Below are positions 1 to 7,890 of a stretch of DNA of 21,898 nt, piece after piece (positions within the stretch are counted from its first letter, which is position 1; every line of letters begins with the position of its first letter). The notes under the pieces are model-generated. The model did not search any database, had not been told where the DNA came from, and worked only from the letters and a program-made list of their open reading frames with translations. A program made the translations under genes and the position numbers. The DNA comes from a virus. The stretch is taken from positions 1 to 21,898 of IMG/VR virus record IMGVR_UViG_3300047462_000179; one strand, written 5' to 3'.

Positions 1-155
1 CAACACCAGCACGTCATGTTCCAGTTGATGAGGATGACGCTCCAGCACCAGTTGCTAAGTCAACTCCTAAGGTTGAAACCCCACCACCTGCCGATGAAGA
101 TGATGGTGAGGAAATCCTCGCTATGATCAAGAATCGTCGCCAGAGCAAGGTCTAA
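1..155 (+). CDS. 3' end of an upstream gene, acidic/proline-rich tail
   Basis: An open frame enters at the window edge (codons from position 3) and ends with TAA at 153-155. The visible 50 residues are rich in Asp, Glu, Pro and Ala (DEDDAPAPVAK, PPPADEDDGEE) and finish with a short basic peptide, KNRRQSKV. This is a disordered acidic linker with a C-terminal peptide. Such tails occur on T4 gp32-type single-strand DNA binding proteins, and the position before uvsX would suit one, but no OB-fold is visible here, so the identity is only a guess. The reading frame is supported by its clean stop just before a hairpin and the next ribosome binding site. Confidence 0.7.
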   Translation, partial: TPARHVPVDEDDAPAPVAKSTPKVETPPPADEDDGEEILAMIKNRRQSKV

Positions 156-171
156 ACACCACATTGATACT

Positions 172-190
172 TGGGGAGGCTTCCTCCCCA
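172..190 (+). terminator. Perfect 8-bp hairpin between the upstream gene and uvsX
   Basis: TGGGGAGG (172-179), loop CTT, CCTCCCCA (183-190) form a perfect GC-rich stem 17 bases after the upstream stop. It looks like an intrinsic terminator stem. The downstream bases (TCGTATCC) are not a U-tract, so it may only attenuate, or may stabilise the 3' end of the upstream mRNA. Confidence 0.55.
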
Positions 191-213
191 TCGTATCCTA
201 TTAGGAGAAAAAT

Positions 214-1323
214 ATGGCAGATTTAAGTTTTTTGAAGGGATTCGAAAAGGATCTCGAGGATCTTGAACTTGATGATGGGGCTGCAGAGCCACCAACTTAC
301 TGGTTCTCTACTGGCAATTATGTTGCTAACAAAACACTATCAGGTAGCTTCTTAAATGGTATTCCACAAGGTCGCGTTGCGGCATATGTAGGTCCATCAG
401 GTTGCGGTAAGTCATTCTTACTTGCAAATACAATGCGCGAAGCTCAGAAAAATGGTGCATTTATTGTTGCAATTGATAGCGAAAATGCATTGGACAATGA
501 GTTCGTTGGTAAGATTGGAGTTGATACATCAAGAAGTGCTTACAAGTACGTTGATGTTGATACTATTCCAGATGTCGTACGAGTTGTATCTTCGTTTCTA
601 AAATCTTACAAAGCAGCATATGAACCAGGAGATCCAGAAGCACCAAAGGTGTTAGTTTGTATTGATTCCTTAAATATGTTGAGTACAGAAACAGAGGCTG
701 AAAACTTTGAGAAGGGAATAGCCAAGGGCGACCAAGGTCAAACCAACAAGCAGTTAAAGTCAATGTTGAAGTCATTCGTTCGTGCAATCAAACACTACAA
801 TATTTCTATCGTTTGTACAGCCCACGTTTATAAGAATCAGGATGTATTAAATGGTGAAGGTGTATGGATTGTTGCAGATGCTATTAAGTACGCTCTTTCA
901 CACGTTGCATTACTTACAAAATTAAAGCTACGTGCTGGTGAAGGTGCTAAGCGTGTTGCAGTTGGAATCGAGTTGAAGGTTGAAGGATATAAGACTCGTT
1001 TCACTCGTCCATATCAAACAGTTAAAATTGAAGTACCATACGAAACAGGTATGGACCCTTACAATGGTCTGTTTGATGTTGCCTTAGAGTTAGGTATCAT
1101 TACAAAGAAGGGAAGCTGGTACGTTATTGGCGACGGTGAAAACTTCCGACAAGATGATTTCTATACTGAAGAGTTTGCTTCAATTCGTAGTGATGTTTTG
1201 ATTAAATGTGAAGCATCAACAACGAAGTTTCTTGAAGCAAACTTGAAGGATATGGAAGAAGTTCTCGACGAAGAGAACCCATCACCAAAATCAAAACGAA
1301 AAGAAAAACACGATAGCAAATAA
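214..1323 (+). CDS. uvsX: UvsX RecA-like recombinase
   Basis: Phage homologue of RecA. It polymerises on single-stranded DNA with ATP and drives strand exchange for recombination-dependent replication and repair. The 369 residues are close to T4 UvsX (391). Walker A is GPSGCGKS at residues 60-67. Walker B ends in hydrophobic residues then CIDS, with Asp151. A glutamine/lysine-rich stretch around residues 172-188 matches the DNA-binding loop region of the family. The C-terminus is acidic and then basic, as in a regulatory tail. The start is supported by TTAGGAGAAAAAT directly upstream. It is followed 12 bases later by a small membrane-protein gene with its own strong ribosome binding site. UvsW and a UvsY candidate follow further downstream. 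Confidence 0.95.
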   Translation: MADLSFLKGFEKDLEDLELDDGAAEPPTYWFSTGNYVANKTLSGSFLNGIPQGRVAAYVGPSGCGKSFLLANTMREAQKNGAFIVAIDSENALDNEFVGKIGVDTSRSAYKYVDVDTIPDVVRVVSSFLKSYKAAYEPGDPEAPKVLVCIDSLNMLSTETEAENFEKGIAKGDQGQTNKQLKSMLKSFVRAIKHYNISIVCTAHVYKNQDVLNGEGVWIVADAIKYALSHVALLTKLKLRAGEGAKRVAVGIELKVEGYKTRFTRPYQTVKIEVPYETGMDPYNGLFDVALELGIITKKGSWYVIGDGENFRQDDFYTEEFASIRSDVLIKCEASTTKFLEANLKDMEEVLDEENPSPKSKRKEKHDSK

Positions 1324-1335
1324 GGAGAGATTGAA

Positions 1336-1539
1336 ATGACTAACGAAACTGGACAGGCTGGAACTCCTAAGTCTTATGTCCCTGATCCGAAGAAGCACTT
1401 AGTCGTTTCATTGGTGAAGTCAGGTATTCGAATTGTCGGATACCTGCTTCTCCTTGGAATACCATCACAATATGCAATTGCAGCTTCAATCATACTTGTA
1501 CTTTCTGAAGTTGTAGGTATTGTGGAAGAACTTGTATGA
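1336..1539 (+). CDS. Small membrane protein (67 aa), function unknown
   Basis: Preceded by AAGGAGAG at good spacing. The first 25 residues are polar with a Pro/Lys cluster. Residues from about 26 to 65 are hydrophobic with a central Gly-Ile-Pro turn, consistent with one or two membrane helices. It is not a family I recognise. It lies 12 bases after uvsX and its stop overlaps the next start as ATGA, so it is probably co-transcribed and translationally coupled. A role in anchoring replication at the membrane would be speculation. Confidence 0.8.
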   Translation: MTNETGQAGTPKSYVPDPKKHLVVSLVKSGIRIVGYLLLLGIPSQYAIAASIILVLSEVVGIVEELV

Positions 1540-1670
1540 AAGATTGTTCACACTACATCAAACCCAAATATCCTGCATGGGATATGTTTCAACGATTTGT
1601 TCAAAGTCCTAAAGGTGCTGAATGGTTAGCTAAGGCGCTACAAGAACAAAAAAAGCGAGAACAAAAATGA
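1536..1670 (+). CDS. Very small hypothetical protein (44 aa)
   Basis: ATG at 1536 overlaps the previous stop (ATGA), and its TGA at 1668-1670 overlaps the next ATG at 1667 in the same way. This tight fit on both sides is the main support for a real gene. The product begins MKDCSHYIKPKYPAWDMF and ends in a highly charged helix rich in Lys, Glu and Gln. There are no cysteine pairs or catalytic motifs. Function unknown. Confidence 0.65.
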   Translation: MKDCSHYIKPKYPAWDMFQRFVQSPKGAEWLAKALQEQKKREQK

Positions 1671-2233
1671 GACACGATGGAACAAACGAAGGTGCAATGA
1701 CTCGATTGAGTCAGATTGTTGCGAAACTTGCATTACAAGATTTGTTGTCTGAAAATTCTCTTATCGAATACGAAAAGTTTGTAAAGGCAAATAATGAAGT
1801 TAATGGTGTTGCACAACCAAATATGAAATGGTCTGATGTTAACATTCGTGGTGGTTTTGAGAATACTGTTCCTGGTATTACTGCTGAATTAATTGCACAA
1901 GCAAATGTTGGTACAATTGTTGGAAAGGAAAACATTACTATCCCTCAAGATAAACAAACTCAACACGATGAAAAAATTGACTTCGTAGTTAATGGTGTTG
2001 ACACATATCAAGTAAAGTCCTTCTGCTATAAAGGACAACGAGCAATTATCGATAAAAAGCATACGAAAGGTATTGCAAAATTTATCGTTCTTGTAGACAT
2101 TGATGACAAGCTCTGCTACGTTGTTGATCGTGAAGTGCTTGAACAAGCACGAATTGAAAACAAGGGATATTTTTACCCATACAACTTCGAAGAAATTTGG
2201 ACACATCAATTCAACAATAAAGACCTGTATTAG
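1667..2233 (+). CDS. Putative PD-(D/E)XK-type nuclease
   Basis: 188 residues. The middle of the protein has the spacing of a PD-(D/E)XK nuclease core: an acidic residue in a helix (Glu74 in GITAELIAQ), Asp105 in the strand KIDFVV, then QVK (Gln115-Val-Lys117) in the next strand, YQVKSF. Q for E in the (D/E)XK position is known in the superfamily. The family includes phage exonucleases, Holliday-junction resolvases and restriction enzymes; no subfamily can be assigned. The ATG overlaps the previous stop, and ATG at 1697 (residue 11) is an alternative start. It lies in the uvsX transcript, so a DNA-repair role fits, but this is an inference from motif and context. Confidence 0.6.
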   Translation: MRHDGTNEGAMTRLSQIVAKLALQDLLSENSLIEYEKFVKANNEVNGVAQPNMKWSDVNIRGGFENTVPGITAELIAQANVGTIVGKENITIPQDKQTQHDEKIDFVVNGVDTYQVKSFCYKGQRAIIDKKHTKGIAKFIVLVDIDDKLCYVVDREVLEQARIENKGYFYPYNFEEIWTHQFNNKDLY

Positions 2234-2250
2234 TTGACAAATAGGTCAAC
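2233..2250 (+). repeat. 6-bp inverted repeat overlapping the -35 box
   Basis: GTTGAC (2233-2238) and GTCAAC (2245-2250) are perfect complements with a 6-base gap. The left arm contains most of the -35 hexamer of the promoter at 2234-2263. It could be an operator for a dimeric repressor or an RNA hairpin on read-through transcripts. Confidence 0.4.
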
Positions 2251-2263
2251 CCCTAGGTACAAT
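2234..2263 (+). promoter_or_regulatory. Sigma70-like promoter, probably leaderless
   Basis: A perfect -35 (TTGACA, 2234-2239) and a 5/6 -10 (TACAAT, 2258-2263) are separated by 18 bases, starting right after the stop of the nuclease gene. Counting the last -10 base as -7 puts +1 at 2270, which is the A of the ATG of the next gene. No Shine-Dalgarno sequence lies at useful spacing, so the mRNA may be leaderless. Confidence 0.6.
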
Positions 2264-2269
2264 ATAAAC

Positions 2270-4384
2270 ATGAAAGCTCGCACTGCAAAACAATTAATGG
2301 TATCGAATCTCCTTGTTAAGCACAAAGCAGGTTCACACGCTTACGGCACCAATATCGAAACATCTGACAAGGATTTCCGTGGAATTTTCTGCGCAGATCC
2401 AATAAATGTACGAACCCCATTCTTTCGTGTTGATGAAGCAAAAGATACGGACGAAGAAGATACAGTCCTTTACGAACTTGCAAACTTCATGAAGCTATGT
2501 TTGGATTGCAACCCAAACATAATCGAAACTCTTTGGGTTCACGAAGACGATATTGTTAAGTCTTCGCATGGGTATGAAGCATTGCGTGCAAATCGACAAG
2601 CATTACTATCATCGAAGATTGCATTCACGACGAGTGGTTATGCACTTGCACAACTTAAGCGTATTCGTGGACACAAGAAGTGGATTAATCAACCACAACC
2701 TGAACAACAACCAAAACCATGTGATTACTTATCTGTTGTTCAATGGCTTGGTGAAGAGAAGAACTTAAAGCCAGCTTTATCAGAATATCACAAAGATCAT
2801 CGTCTTATTCCATTTGGAAACGACATGTTTGGTATTGTCCATGCTCCAAATTTCTCACTATGGTCTTCAAACGAAGGAAATTTAAACGATAAGTTTGATG
2901 GTGATCGTGCAGAGCACAACAATACATATTTAATGGTTGTTAAGTGGAATCGAGATGAATTTAAGATTGCGCTTGAGAAGTGGCAGCAGTACTGGACGTG
3001 GAGGAAAGAACGCAATAAGACTCGTTCAGCACTCGAAGAGGAGTTTGGTTACGATTGTTATACGGAAGATACAGAATTTTTAACATCAACTGGTTGGAAG
3101 AAATTTGATAATGTGTTAGATACTGATACAATAGCTACATTCAATCAATTTTCTCAAAAACTCGAATATCAACTGCCTTATGAAAAAATTGATAGTACAT
3201 ATACAGGTCATCTATATCACTTAACTGGATACCATGTTGATACGTTAGTATCTGCTAATCATAATATGTACGTTCGCCCGTATTCAAGAACACTAAAAAA
3301 GGAAGATGTGTGGCAGTTTCAACGAGCAGCAGAATTGTCAGAAACGTTTGATACGTTAAATATTATTCGTCCTAAAATTAACAGGCAACTTCTCCCACCA
3401 GGCATAAATCATACTTTATTTAGTCACGTTTCAATGTTAGACTATATGAGACTAGTTGGTTGGTATGTGAGCGACGGAACAATTCAATTTTACGAGTCTG
3501 GGAAAGTTAAAACCATGATGATTTCACAATCCAAACCACAATCAAAATTAACGCAAACATTATCAAAACAAATCAATAGTGGAAAAATTAAATGTAACGA
3601 ATATGTAACAGAACCTGGTAAGTTAGCTAATTATCCTGAAAAGCGTTGGCATTTTAACCAAGAATTATCTCAAATTATTTTTGAAGATTGTGGACATGGT
3701 AGTGCTACGAAACGATTACCAAAATGGTGTTTCTTTTTAACAAGAAGAGAAATGACAGCATTGTTGGTCGCTGCTATTCAAGGTGATGGTACAAAGAAGG
3801 ATCATCAAAATCACACATATGTTTATTATTCAATAAACAAATTGTTGGCAGATGATATTCAACGGCTTGCATTTTTGTGCGGATTTGAAACTTCTTTGTG
3901 TGGTCCATTTGAGATTAAAAGTATGTTTGAAACAAAGAATCAAATGTATCATGTACATATCAACATGCGTCCATCTACAACAAGACGTCACACAAGAAGT
4001 GCAGCAGTTAAAAAAATTCCTGTAGTTAATCAACGTATTGTTTGTTTTATGGTAAAAAACTATACGTTAGTTACTCGTCGTAATGGACATATTGGATTGC
4101 ACGGAAATACCAAGCATGCTATGCATCTTGTACGCCTATTGCGAATGGGTGTTGAAGCATTGCGTGATGGTGTAATCAATGTTCGTCGTCCAGATGCAGC
4201 AGAATTGCTCGAGATACGTAATGGTGCTTGGACATACGAAGACCTTGTCGCTTATGCAGAGGATATGGATAAGCAGGTTCGTGAAGTTTGGTACTTTAAA
4301 ACTGATCTTCCAAAAACACCTGACCTTAACTTTGCAGCAGAACTTCTTATGGATGTACAGGATATTGTATGGGACAAGTGGTAA
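2270..4384 (+). CDS. COG3541-type nucleotidyltransferase with in-frame intein
   Basis: Member of the nucleotidyltransferase (Pol beta-like) superfamily related to bacterial YcgL/COG3541. The signature GSHAYG (residues 21-26 from this ATG) is followed by SDKD (Asp33, Asp35), the metal-binding pair. The far C-terminal extein has TKHAMHLVRLLRMG, a conserved motif of this family. Between Asp262 and that Thr lies a 351-residue intein, leaving an extein of about 353 residues after splicing. The substrate of this family is not established. The frame is open back to a TTG at 2234, but that TTG is the -35 box; ATG 2270 fits the promoter and the family start. Its 3' end overlaps the next gene by 16 bases. 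Confidence 0.85.
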   Translation: MKARTAKQLMVSNLLVKHKAGSHAYGTNIETSDKDFRGIFCADPINVRTPFFRVDEAKDTDEEDTVLYELANFMKLCLDCNPNIIETLWVHEDDIVKSSHGYEALRANRQALLSSKIAFTTSGYALAQLKRIRGHKKWINQPQPEQQPKPCDYLSVVQWLGEEKNLKPALSEYHKDHRLIPFGNDMFGIVHAPNFSLWSSNEGNLNDKFDGDRAEHNNTYLMVVKWNRDEFKIALEKWQQYWTWRKERNKTRSALEEEFGYDCYTEDTEFLTSTGWKKFDNVLDTDTIATFNQFSQKLEYQLPYEKIDSTYTGHLYHLTGYHVDTLVSANHNMYVRPYSRTLKKEDVWQFQRAAELSETFDTLNIIRPKINRQLLPPGINHTLFSHVSMLDYMRLVGWYVSDGTIQFYESGKVKTMMISQSKPQSKLTQTLSKQINSGKIKCNEYVTEPGKLANYPEKRWHFNQELSQIIFEDCGHGSATKRLPKWCFFLTRREMTALLVAAIQGDGTKKDHQNHTYVYYSINKLLADDIQRLAFLCGFETSLCGPFEIKSMFETKNQMYHVHINMRPSTTRRHTRSAAVKKIPVVNQRIVCFMVKNYTLVTRRNGHIGLHGNTKHAMHLVRLLRMGVEALRDGVINVRRPDAAELLEIRNGAWTYEDLVAYAEDMDKQVREVWYFKTDLPKTPDLNFAAELLMDVQDIVWDKW
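3056..4108 (+). mobile_element. LAGLIDADG homing-endonuclease intein (351 aa)
   Basis: Block A begins at Cys1 (CYTEDTEFLTSTGW). Block B has SANH with His69. Two LAGLIDADG helices are visible: LVGWYVSDG (residues 133-141, Asp140) and LLVAAIQGDG (236-245, Asp244). The C-terminal blocks read NYTLVTRRNGHIG then LHGN, with terminal Asn351 and Thr as the +1 extein residue. The usual penultimate His is Gly here, a known variant. Splicing would rejoin EFGYD to TKHAMHL. Both endonuclease aspartates and the splicing residues are present, so it looks active for splicing and for homing. The insertion point is in a conserved family motif, as expected for inteins. Confidence 0.9.
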
Positions 4385-4875
4385 AGAAGCCTAAAACATT
4401 AGTTGATTTATTTGTTGTGCGCGAAAAGGCAGTTAACCGTGCAACAAAGAAAATCTTTGACTCTCTATCAGTTGCAATTGACGCAATTAGTATTATGATG
4501 GACGTCGAAACAATCAATAAAGAAGGTGGAAAAATTGTATGGGATGATGTCTCTTTGGTTGGTGAAGAGGAAGATCCATTTGTAATTTTAATAGGATATG
4601 TTTCCTATCCTGTTGGAAGTGAACTAACGACACCTCGAGGCGATAAGGTTAAAATTACTGAAACAACTCAACCATATTTTCGTCGTTTAATTCGAGCAGG
4701 ATTTCCTTCTTCTTTGACAAGTAAAACCAAAGAAGAGATTGTCGAGTACTTCAAAAAACTCGAGGAAGAAAAATTTGAACAAATGGATGTAGAACCAGAA
4801 TTTGATTTGTCTCAACTAACCGAAGAACAACGAAAGGCTTACGAGTCTGTTAATTTCAAGATTGGAAAGGCATGA
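4369..4875 (+). CDS. Hypothetical protein (168 aa)
   Basis: The start overlaps the nucleotidyltransferase by 16 bases and the end overlaps the next start by 4 bases (ATGA), so it is likely translated by coupling. Residues 8-60 are predicted helical. A middle section (IVWDDVSLVGEEEDPFVILIG) looks like beta strands. The C-terminal 40 residues are charged helix ending FKIGKA. I do not recognise a family or catalytic motif. The context is recombination genes, downstream of uvsX and upstream of uvsW. Confidence 0.8.
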   Translation: MGQVVKKPKTLVDLFVVREKAVNRATKKIFDSLSVAIDAISIMMDVETINKEGGKIVWDDVSLVGEEEDPFVILIGYVSYPVGSELTTPRGDKVKITETTQPYFRRLIRAGFPSSLTSKTKEEIVEYFKKLEEEKFEQMDVEPEFDLSQLTEEQRKAYESVNFKIGKA

Positions 4876-5354
4876 GTAAAATACCAGATTTGGGTAATCA
4901 AAAGGCAACGGAGCTAAAGGAACGATACAAAAATCTTCCTGACATTCTTGCTACCTACGATAACGAACTAAAGAATTCTGAACAAGACCTTATTATTAAG
5001 GGCAAGACACTTGAACATGCAAATAAAGAAAATGCTCCATTGTATCATTACTACGATCAGCGTCGCCAAGAGTTAAAAACTCTTGTTGATTTTATGGAGA
5101 ATCAAGTCCAACGTGTTCGTGGACGTTTGTTTCGTTCATTTACTGAAAACCACAATCGTGAACTTTCTGATCGTGCAAAAGACAAGTACATTGATGGTGA
5201 ACAAGCGTACCTTGATATTTTTGAAATCTACCAAGAAGTAAAAGACATCTATCAACAATACGAGTCGGTTGTCGAAGCATTTAAGCTACGAGGCTATGCT
5301 CTTAAAAACATAACAGAAATACGAGTCGCACAACTAGAAAATGAGTTCCTCTAA
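4872..5354 (+). CDS. Coiled-coil protein, possible UvsY-type mediator
   Basis: 160 residues, almost entirely charged helix with heptad-like spacing (about 30-75 and 100-145) and a C-terminal helix KNITEIRVAQLENEFL. No cysteines and no enzyme motif. The length is near T4 UvsY (137), which is helical, multimeric and loads UvsX on gp32-covered DNA, and which in T4 is adjacent to uvsW. Here the gene overlaps uvsW by 14 bases and lies downstream of uvsX. The primary sequence does not obviously match T4 UvsY, so the assignment is by size, helix content and position only. A structural coiled-coil protein is an alternative. Confidence 0.75.
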   Translation: MSKIPDLGNQKATELKERYKNLPDILATYDNELKNSEQDLIIKGKTLEHANKENAPLYHYYDQRRQELKTLVDFMENQVQRVRGRLFRSFTENHNRELSDRAKDKYIDGEQAYLDIFEIYQEVKDIYQQYESVVEAFKLRGYALKNITEIRVAQLENEFL

Positions 5355-6885
5355 ACCTTGCACAATTCGAATACTCGATGAAGTGAATTGTGTATTTGTC
5401 GGTCTTCATCCTGATCATTTAGGCTATCTTTCAGAAGAGTACGCTGTTTTTGCTGCCGGTTATTTTTACAACTGGAAGTTTAAACTTGGTCAGTGGGATG
5501 GAAAGATTCGCTATTTCCATAAAACTGGAAAGACGTTTGTTAACCTTCTTGATGAGATTATTCCTCGAGTAATCAAACTTGGATACAAACTAAAGATAGA
5601 GGATCTACGAAAAACCGAACGTGTTCGTCCAGTAGATTTAACCGAAGACTTCTTCAGTTATGTTAATGATTCACGAACAAACCAACCTTGGAAAATGCGA
5701 GATTATCAAGTTGAACTTGTTAATACTTTGTTCGAAGCTGGTAATGGTATTGCTATTGCTGGTACTGGTGCAGGAAAGACTTCAATGTGTGCAGCACTTG
5801 CTCTTTCGTATGAGAAGGCTGCAAATTTTAAATCTTTAATCATTGTTCCTGATAAGAATCTAACTACCCAAACTCGTAATGAGTATGCAAAATTTGGACT
5901 TGATGTTGGTGAGTATTCAGGTACAAATAAAGACTTTAAACACATGCATGTTGTCGCAATTTGGAAAGCATTAAGAAATAATCCAATGATAGTACAAGAG
6001 TTTCAGACAATTATTGTTGATGAATGTCATGGGTTGAAAGGAAATGTCCTAACAGAACTCTTAAATCAATATGGTAAGGATATTCCATATCGTTTTGGCG
6101 TTACAGGAACATTACCCAAAGAAGAGAGTGATAAGATGGCTTGTATTGTTGCTGTAGGATCTGTGAAATACAACATACCTGCTCACCAACTTATCGCAGA
6201 AGGTCATCTTGCACAACTTCATATCGATATTGTCCAAACTGAAGTTAACTTAAAACCTCAATACGATCGTTATATTGCTGATGGAGACTTCTTTGATTCT
6301 CTTGGTAAGGCTCGTACCTATATCCAATTCTGTGAATCTTACTTACCTGATTGGTCAACTGAAAAACGATATCTACAACAGGACGAGAAGCGACTTGAGT
6401 GGATATGTGATTATTTAGCAAAGAAGAAAGACGAAAAACTTGGTAATACGCTTGTTCTTGTAGATGGTATTTCCTTTGGTAAGAAACTGTCCACAATGAT
6501 TGATGGGGCAATCTTCCTTCAAGGAAAGGACAAGATGAAGGAACGTCAAAAGGTGTACGATGCGTTTAAAACCAACGACAACTTAATCATTATTGCAACG
6601 ATTCAGATTGCAAGTACAGGACTCGATATACCTCGTATTTTTAATATGGTTTGCATTGACGTTGGTAAATCATTCGTTCGTGTTATTCAATCGATTGGTC
6701 GTTCCCTTCGTAAGGCAGAAGATAAGGACCGAGCACATTTCACGGATATTTGCTCAAATCTTAAATATAGCAAACGACATATTCGTGAACGTATGAAGTT
6801 CTACAAAGAAGCAAAGTACCCTTATACAAAGAAGGTGGTTGATCTTTCGACGATCTACCAGTATGGTACGGATGCCTTAAAATAA
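5341..6885 (+). CDS. uvsW: UvsW superfamily 2 DNA helicase
   Basis: ATP-dependent DNA/RNA unwinding and branch-migration helicase that dismantles R-loops and processes stalled forks in T4. The 514 residues compare with T4 UvsW at 503. Motif I is GTGAGKT (141-147), motif II is DECH (227-230), motif III is VTGTLP, and motifs V/VI are seen in STGLDIP and QSIGRSLRK near the C-terminus. An N-terminal region of about 110 residues before the MRDYQ (Q-motif-like) segment corresponds to the UvsW DNA-binding domain. It starts inside the end of the coiled-coil gene (14-base overlap). The downstream gap of 19 bases contains a weak AGGAT ribosome binding site for the next gene. Confidence 0.93.
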   Translation: MSSSKPCTIRILDEVNCVFVGLHPDHLGYLSEEYAVFAAGYFYNWKFKLGQWDGKIRYFHKTGKTFVNLLDEIIPRVIKLGYKLKIEDLRKTERVRPVDLTEDFFSYVNDSRTNQPWKMRDYQVELVNTLFEAGNGIAIAGTGAGKTSMCAALALSYEKAANFKSLIIVPDKNLTTQTRNEYAKFGLDVGEYSGTNKDFKHMHVVAIWKALRNNPMIVQEFQTIIVDECHGLKGNVLTELLNQYGKDIPYRFGVTGTLPKEESDKMACIVAVGSVKYNIPAHQLIAEGHLAQLHIDIVQTEVNLKPQYDRYIADGDFFDSLGKARTYIQFCESYLPDWSTEKRYLQQDEKRLEWICDYLAKKKDEKLGNTLVLVDGISFGKKLSTMIDGAIFLQGKDKMKERQKVYDAFKTNDNLIIIATIQIASTGLDIPRIFNMVCIDVGKSFVRVIQSIGRSLRKAEDKDRAHFTDICSNLKYSKRHIRERMKFYKEAKYPYTKKVVDLSTIYQYGTDALK

Positions 6886-6904
6886 TAACTAAAATAGGAT
6901 ACCC

Positions 6905-7390
6905 ATGCTAATATTCGATGAGAAGGATCAAGCTGTTATTCTTGATAGCATCTATTCCCCTTGTATTACAGATTTTTTCTGGGTCCTTGATCTTAACCTA
7001 CTTGACTTTAAGTTAACACCACTTGGTATTCTTGAACAGATTGATGCACCAACATTACTTGTATCGATTGATGGATTTGAGTTCCCATTGCCTGCTCCTT
7101 GGAATATATTGGTAGTTGATGAAGAATCAATGGTACTGGATGTTATCCAACTCGAAGAAGCAGCAGGACGTTCGTTTAGAGCAATGGTGTATGGTCCTAA
7201 TATGCCAATGGCAAAAACGTCTGAAATTTCCGTAAAACAATACTATCCTTCTTATCCAAATGTAGCACCTGCATTGAATAAGCACCAAATGTTATGCCAT
7301 CCAATTGCCCCAGGAAGTTGGATTTGTATTTCAAGTTCTGACACCTATAACAAATATCTTAAAGATAAGGTTGTTGGCGATTTGATATGA
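6905..7390 (+). CDS. Hypothetical protein (161 aa)
   Basis: ATAGGAT precedes the ATG. The product looks globular and beta-rich with many prolines (FPLPAPWNILVVDEES, CHPIAPGSWICISSSD) and a C-terminus KYLKDKVVGDLI. I do not recognise the family. Its stop overlaps the start of the broken endonuclease gene as ATGA, the same sort of junction as found elsewhere in the window. The clean end suggests that the endonuclease gene was inserted just behind an intact gene. Confidence 0.75.
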   Translation: MLIFDEKDQAVILDSIYSPCITDFFWVLDLNLLDFKLTPLGILEQIDAPTLLVSIDGFEFPLPAPWNILVVDEESMVLDVIQLEEAAGRSFRAMVYGPNMPMAKTSEISVKQYYPSYPNVAPALNKHQMLCHPIAPGSWICISSSDTYNKYLKDKVVGDLI

Positions 7391-7890
7391 AAAAGTTGTA
7401 TGCGACAGAAGAAGAGCGAAAAACTCAACGCGCTGCATATCAACGAGCATGGTGACTACAAAATCCAGAGAAGGTCAAAGAACAACGAACTAAAGGGGGC
7501 AAGGAACGCTCTCGAAAATATTATGTAAATAATCGCAATAAGGTTGATGCCTACAAACATAGACACAGACAAGAGAATAAAGAAGAATATAACAAAAGAC
7601 AGCGACAGCGGTATAAGGAAAACCCTCAACGTACGAGAGAATCAGTTTGGAGATGGAAGTATAAAATTACACCACAACAAATTGAAGAAAAGTTAATAGC
7701 ACATCACAATGCGTGTGAAATATGTTGTAAACCTTTTATCAAAACGTTTCAAGTTGACCATTGCCATACCACTGAAAAAGTAAGAGGCTTACTTTGCGGT
7801 CCGTGTAATAGAGCGTTAGGATCTGTAAACGATAACATCGCTATTTTGGAAAACATGATAGCATACTTAAAAAGGTATAATACTTTATGA
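7387..7890 (+). pseudogene. Endonuclease VII-type HNH homing endonuclease, broken by TGA
   Basis: Reading from ATG 7387, codon 23 is TGA (7453-7455), after which the frame is open to TGA at 7888-7890, 167 codons in all. The downstream part has the endonuclease VII fold: zinc cysteines Cys110/Cys113 and Cys137/Cys140, and the active site VDHCH (Asp124, His125) with Asn141 in CGPCN. The N-terminal half is very basic with repeated Arg/Lys/Tyr segments, typical of free-standing phage homing endonucleases. No in-frame ATG, GTG or TTG follows the stop until near the end, so it is probably inactive. All catalytic residues remain, so the damage appears recent. Read-through or a sequencing error are alternatives. 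Confidence 0.8.

Noticed and set aside
2234-2269. TTG 2234 as start of the nucleotidyltransferase
   Set aside because: The codons coincide with a complete promoter, and the family-like sequence begins after ATG 2270.
7453-7455. TGA read as tryptophan (recoded genome)
   Set aside because: TGA serves as the natural stop of several intact genes in the window, often in ATGA overlaps.
7876-7881. TATAAT before ATG 7887 as a leaderless promoter
   Set aside because: Spacing is one base off the other two cases, no -35 is recognisable, and AAAGG directly upstream can serve as a ribosome binding site.
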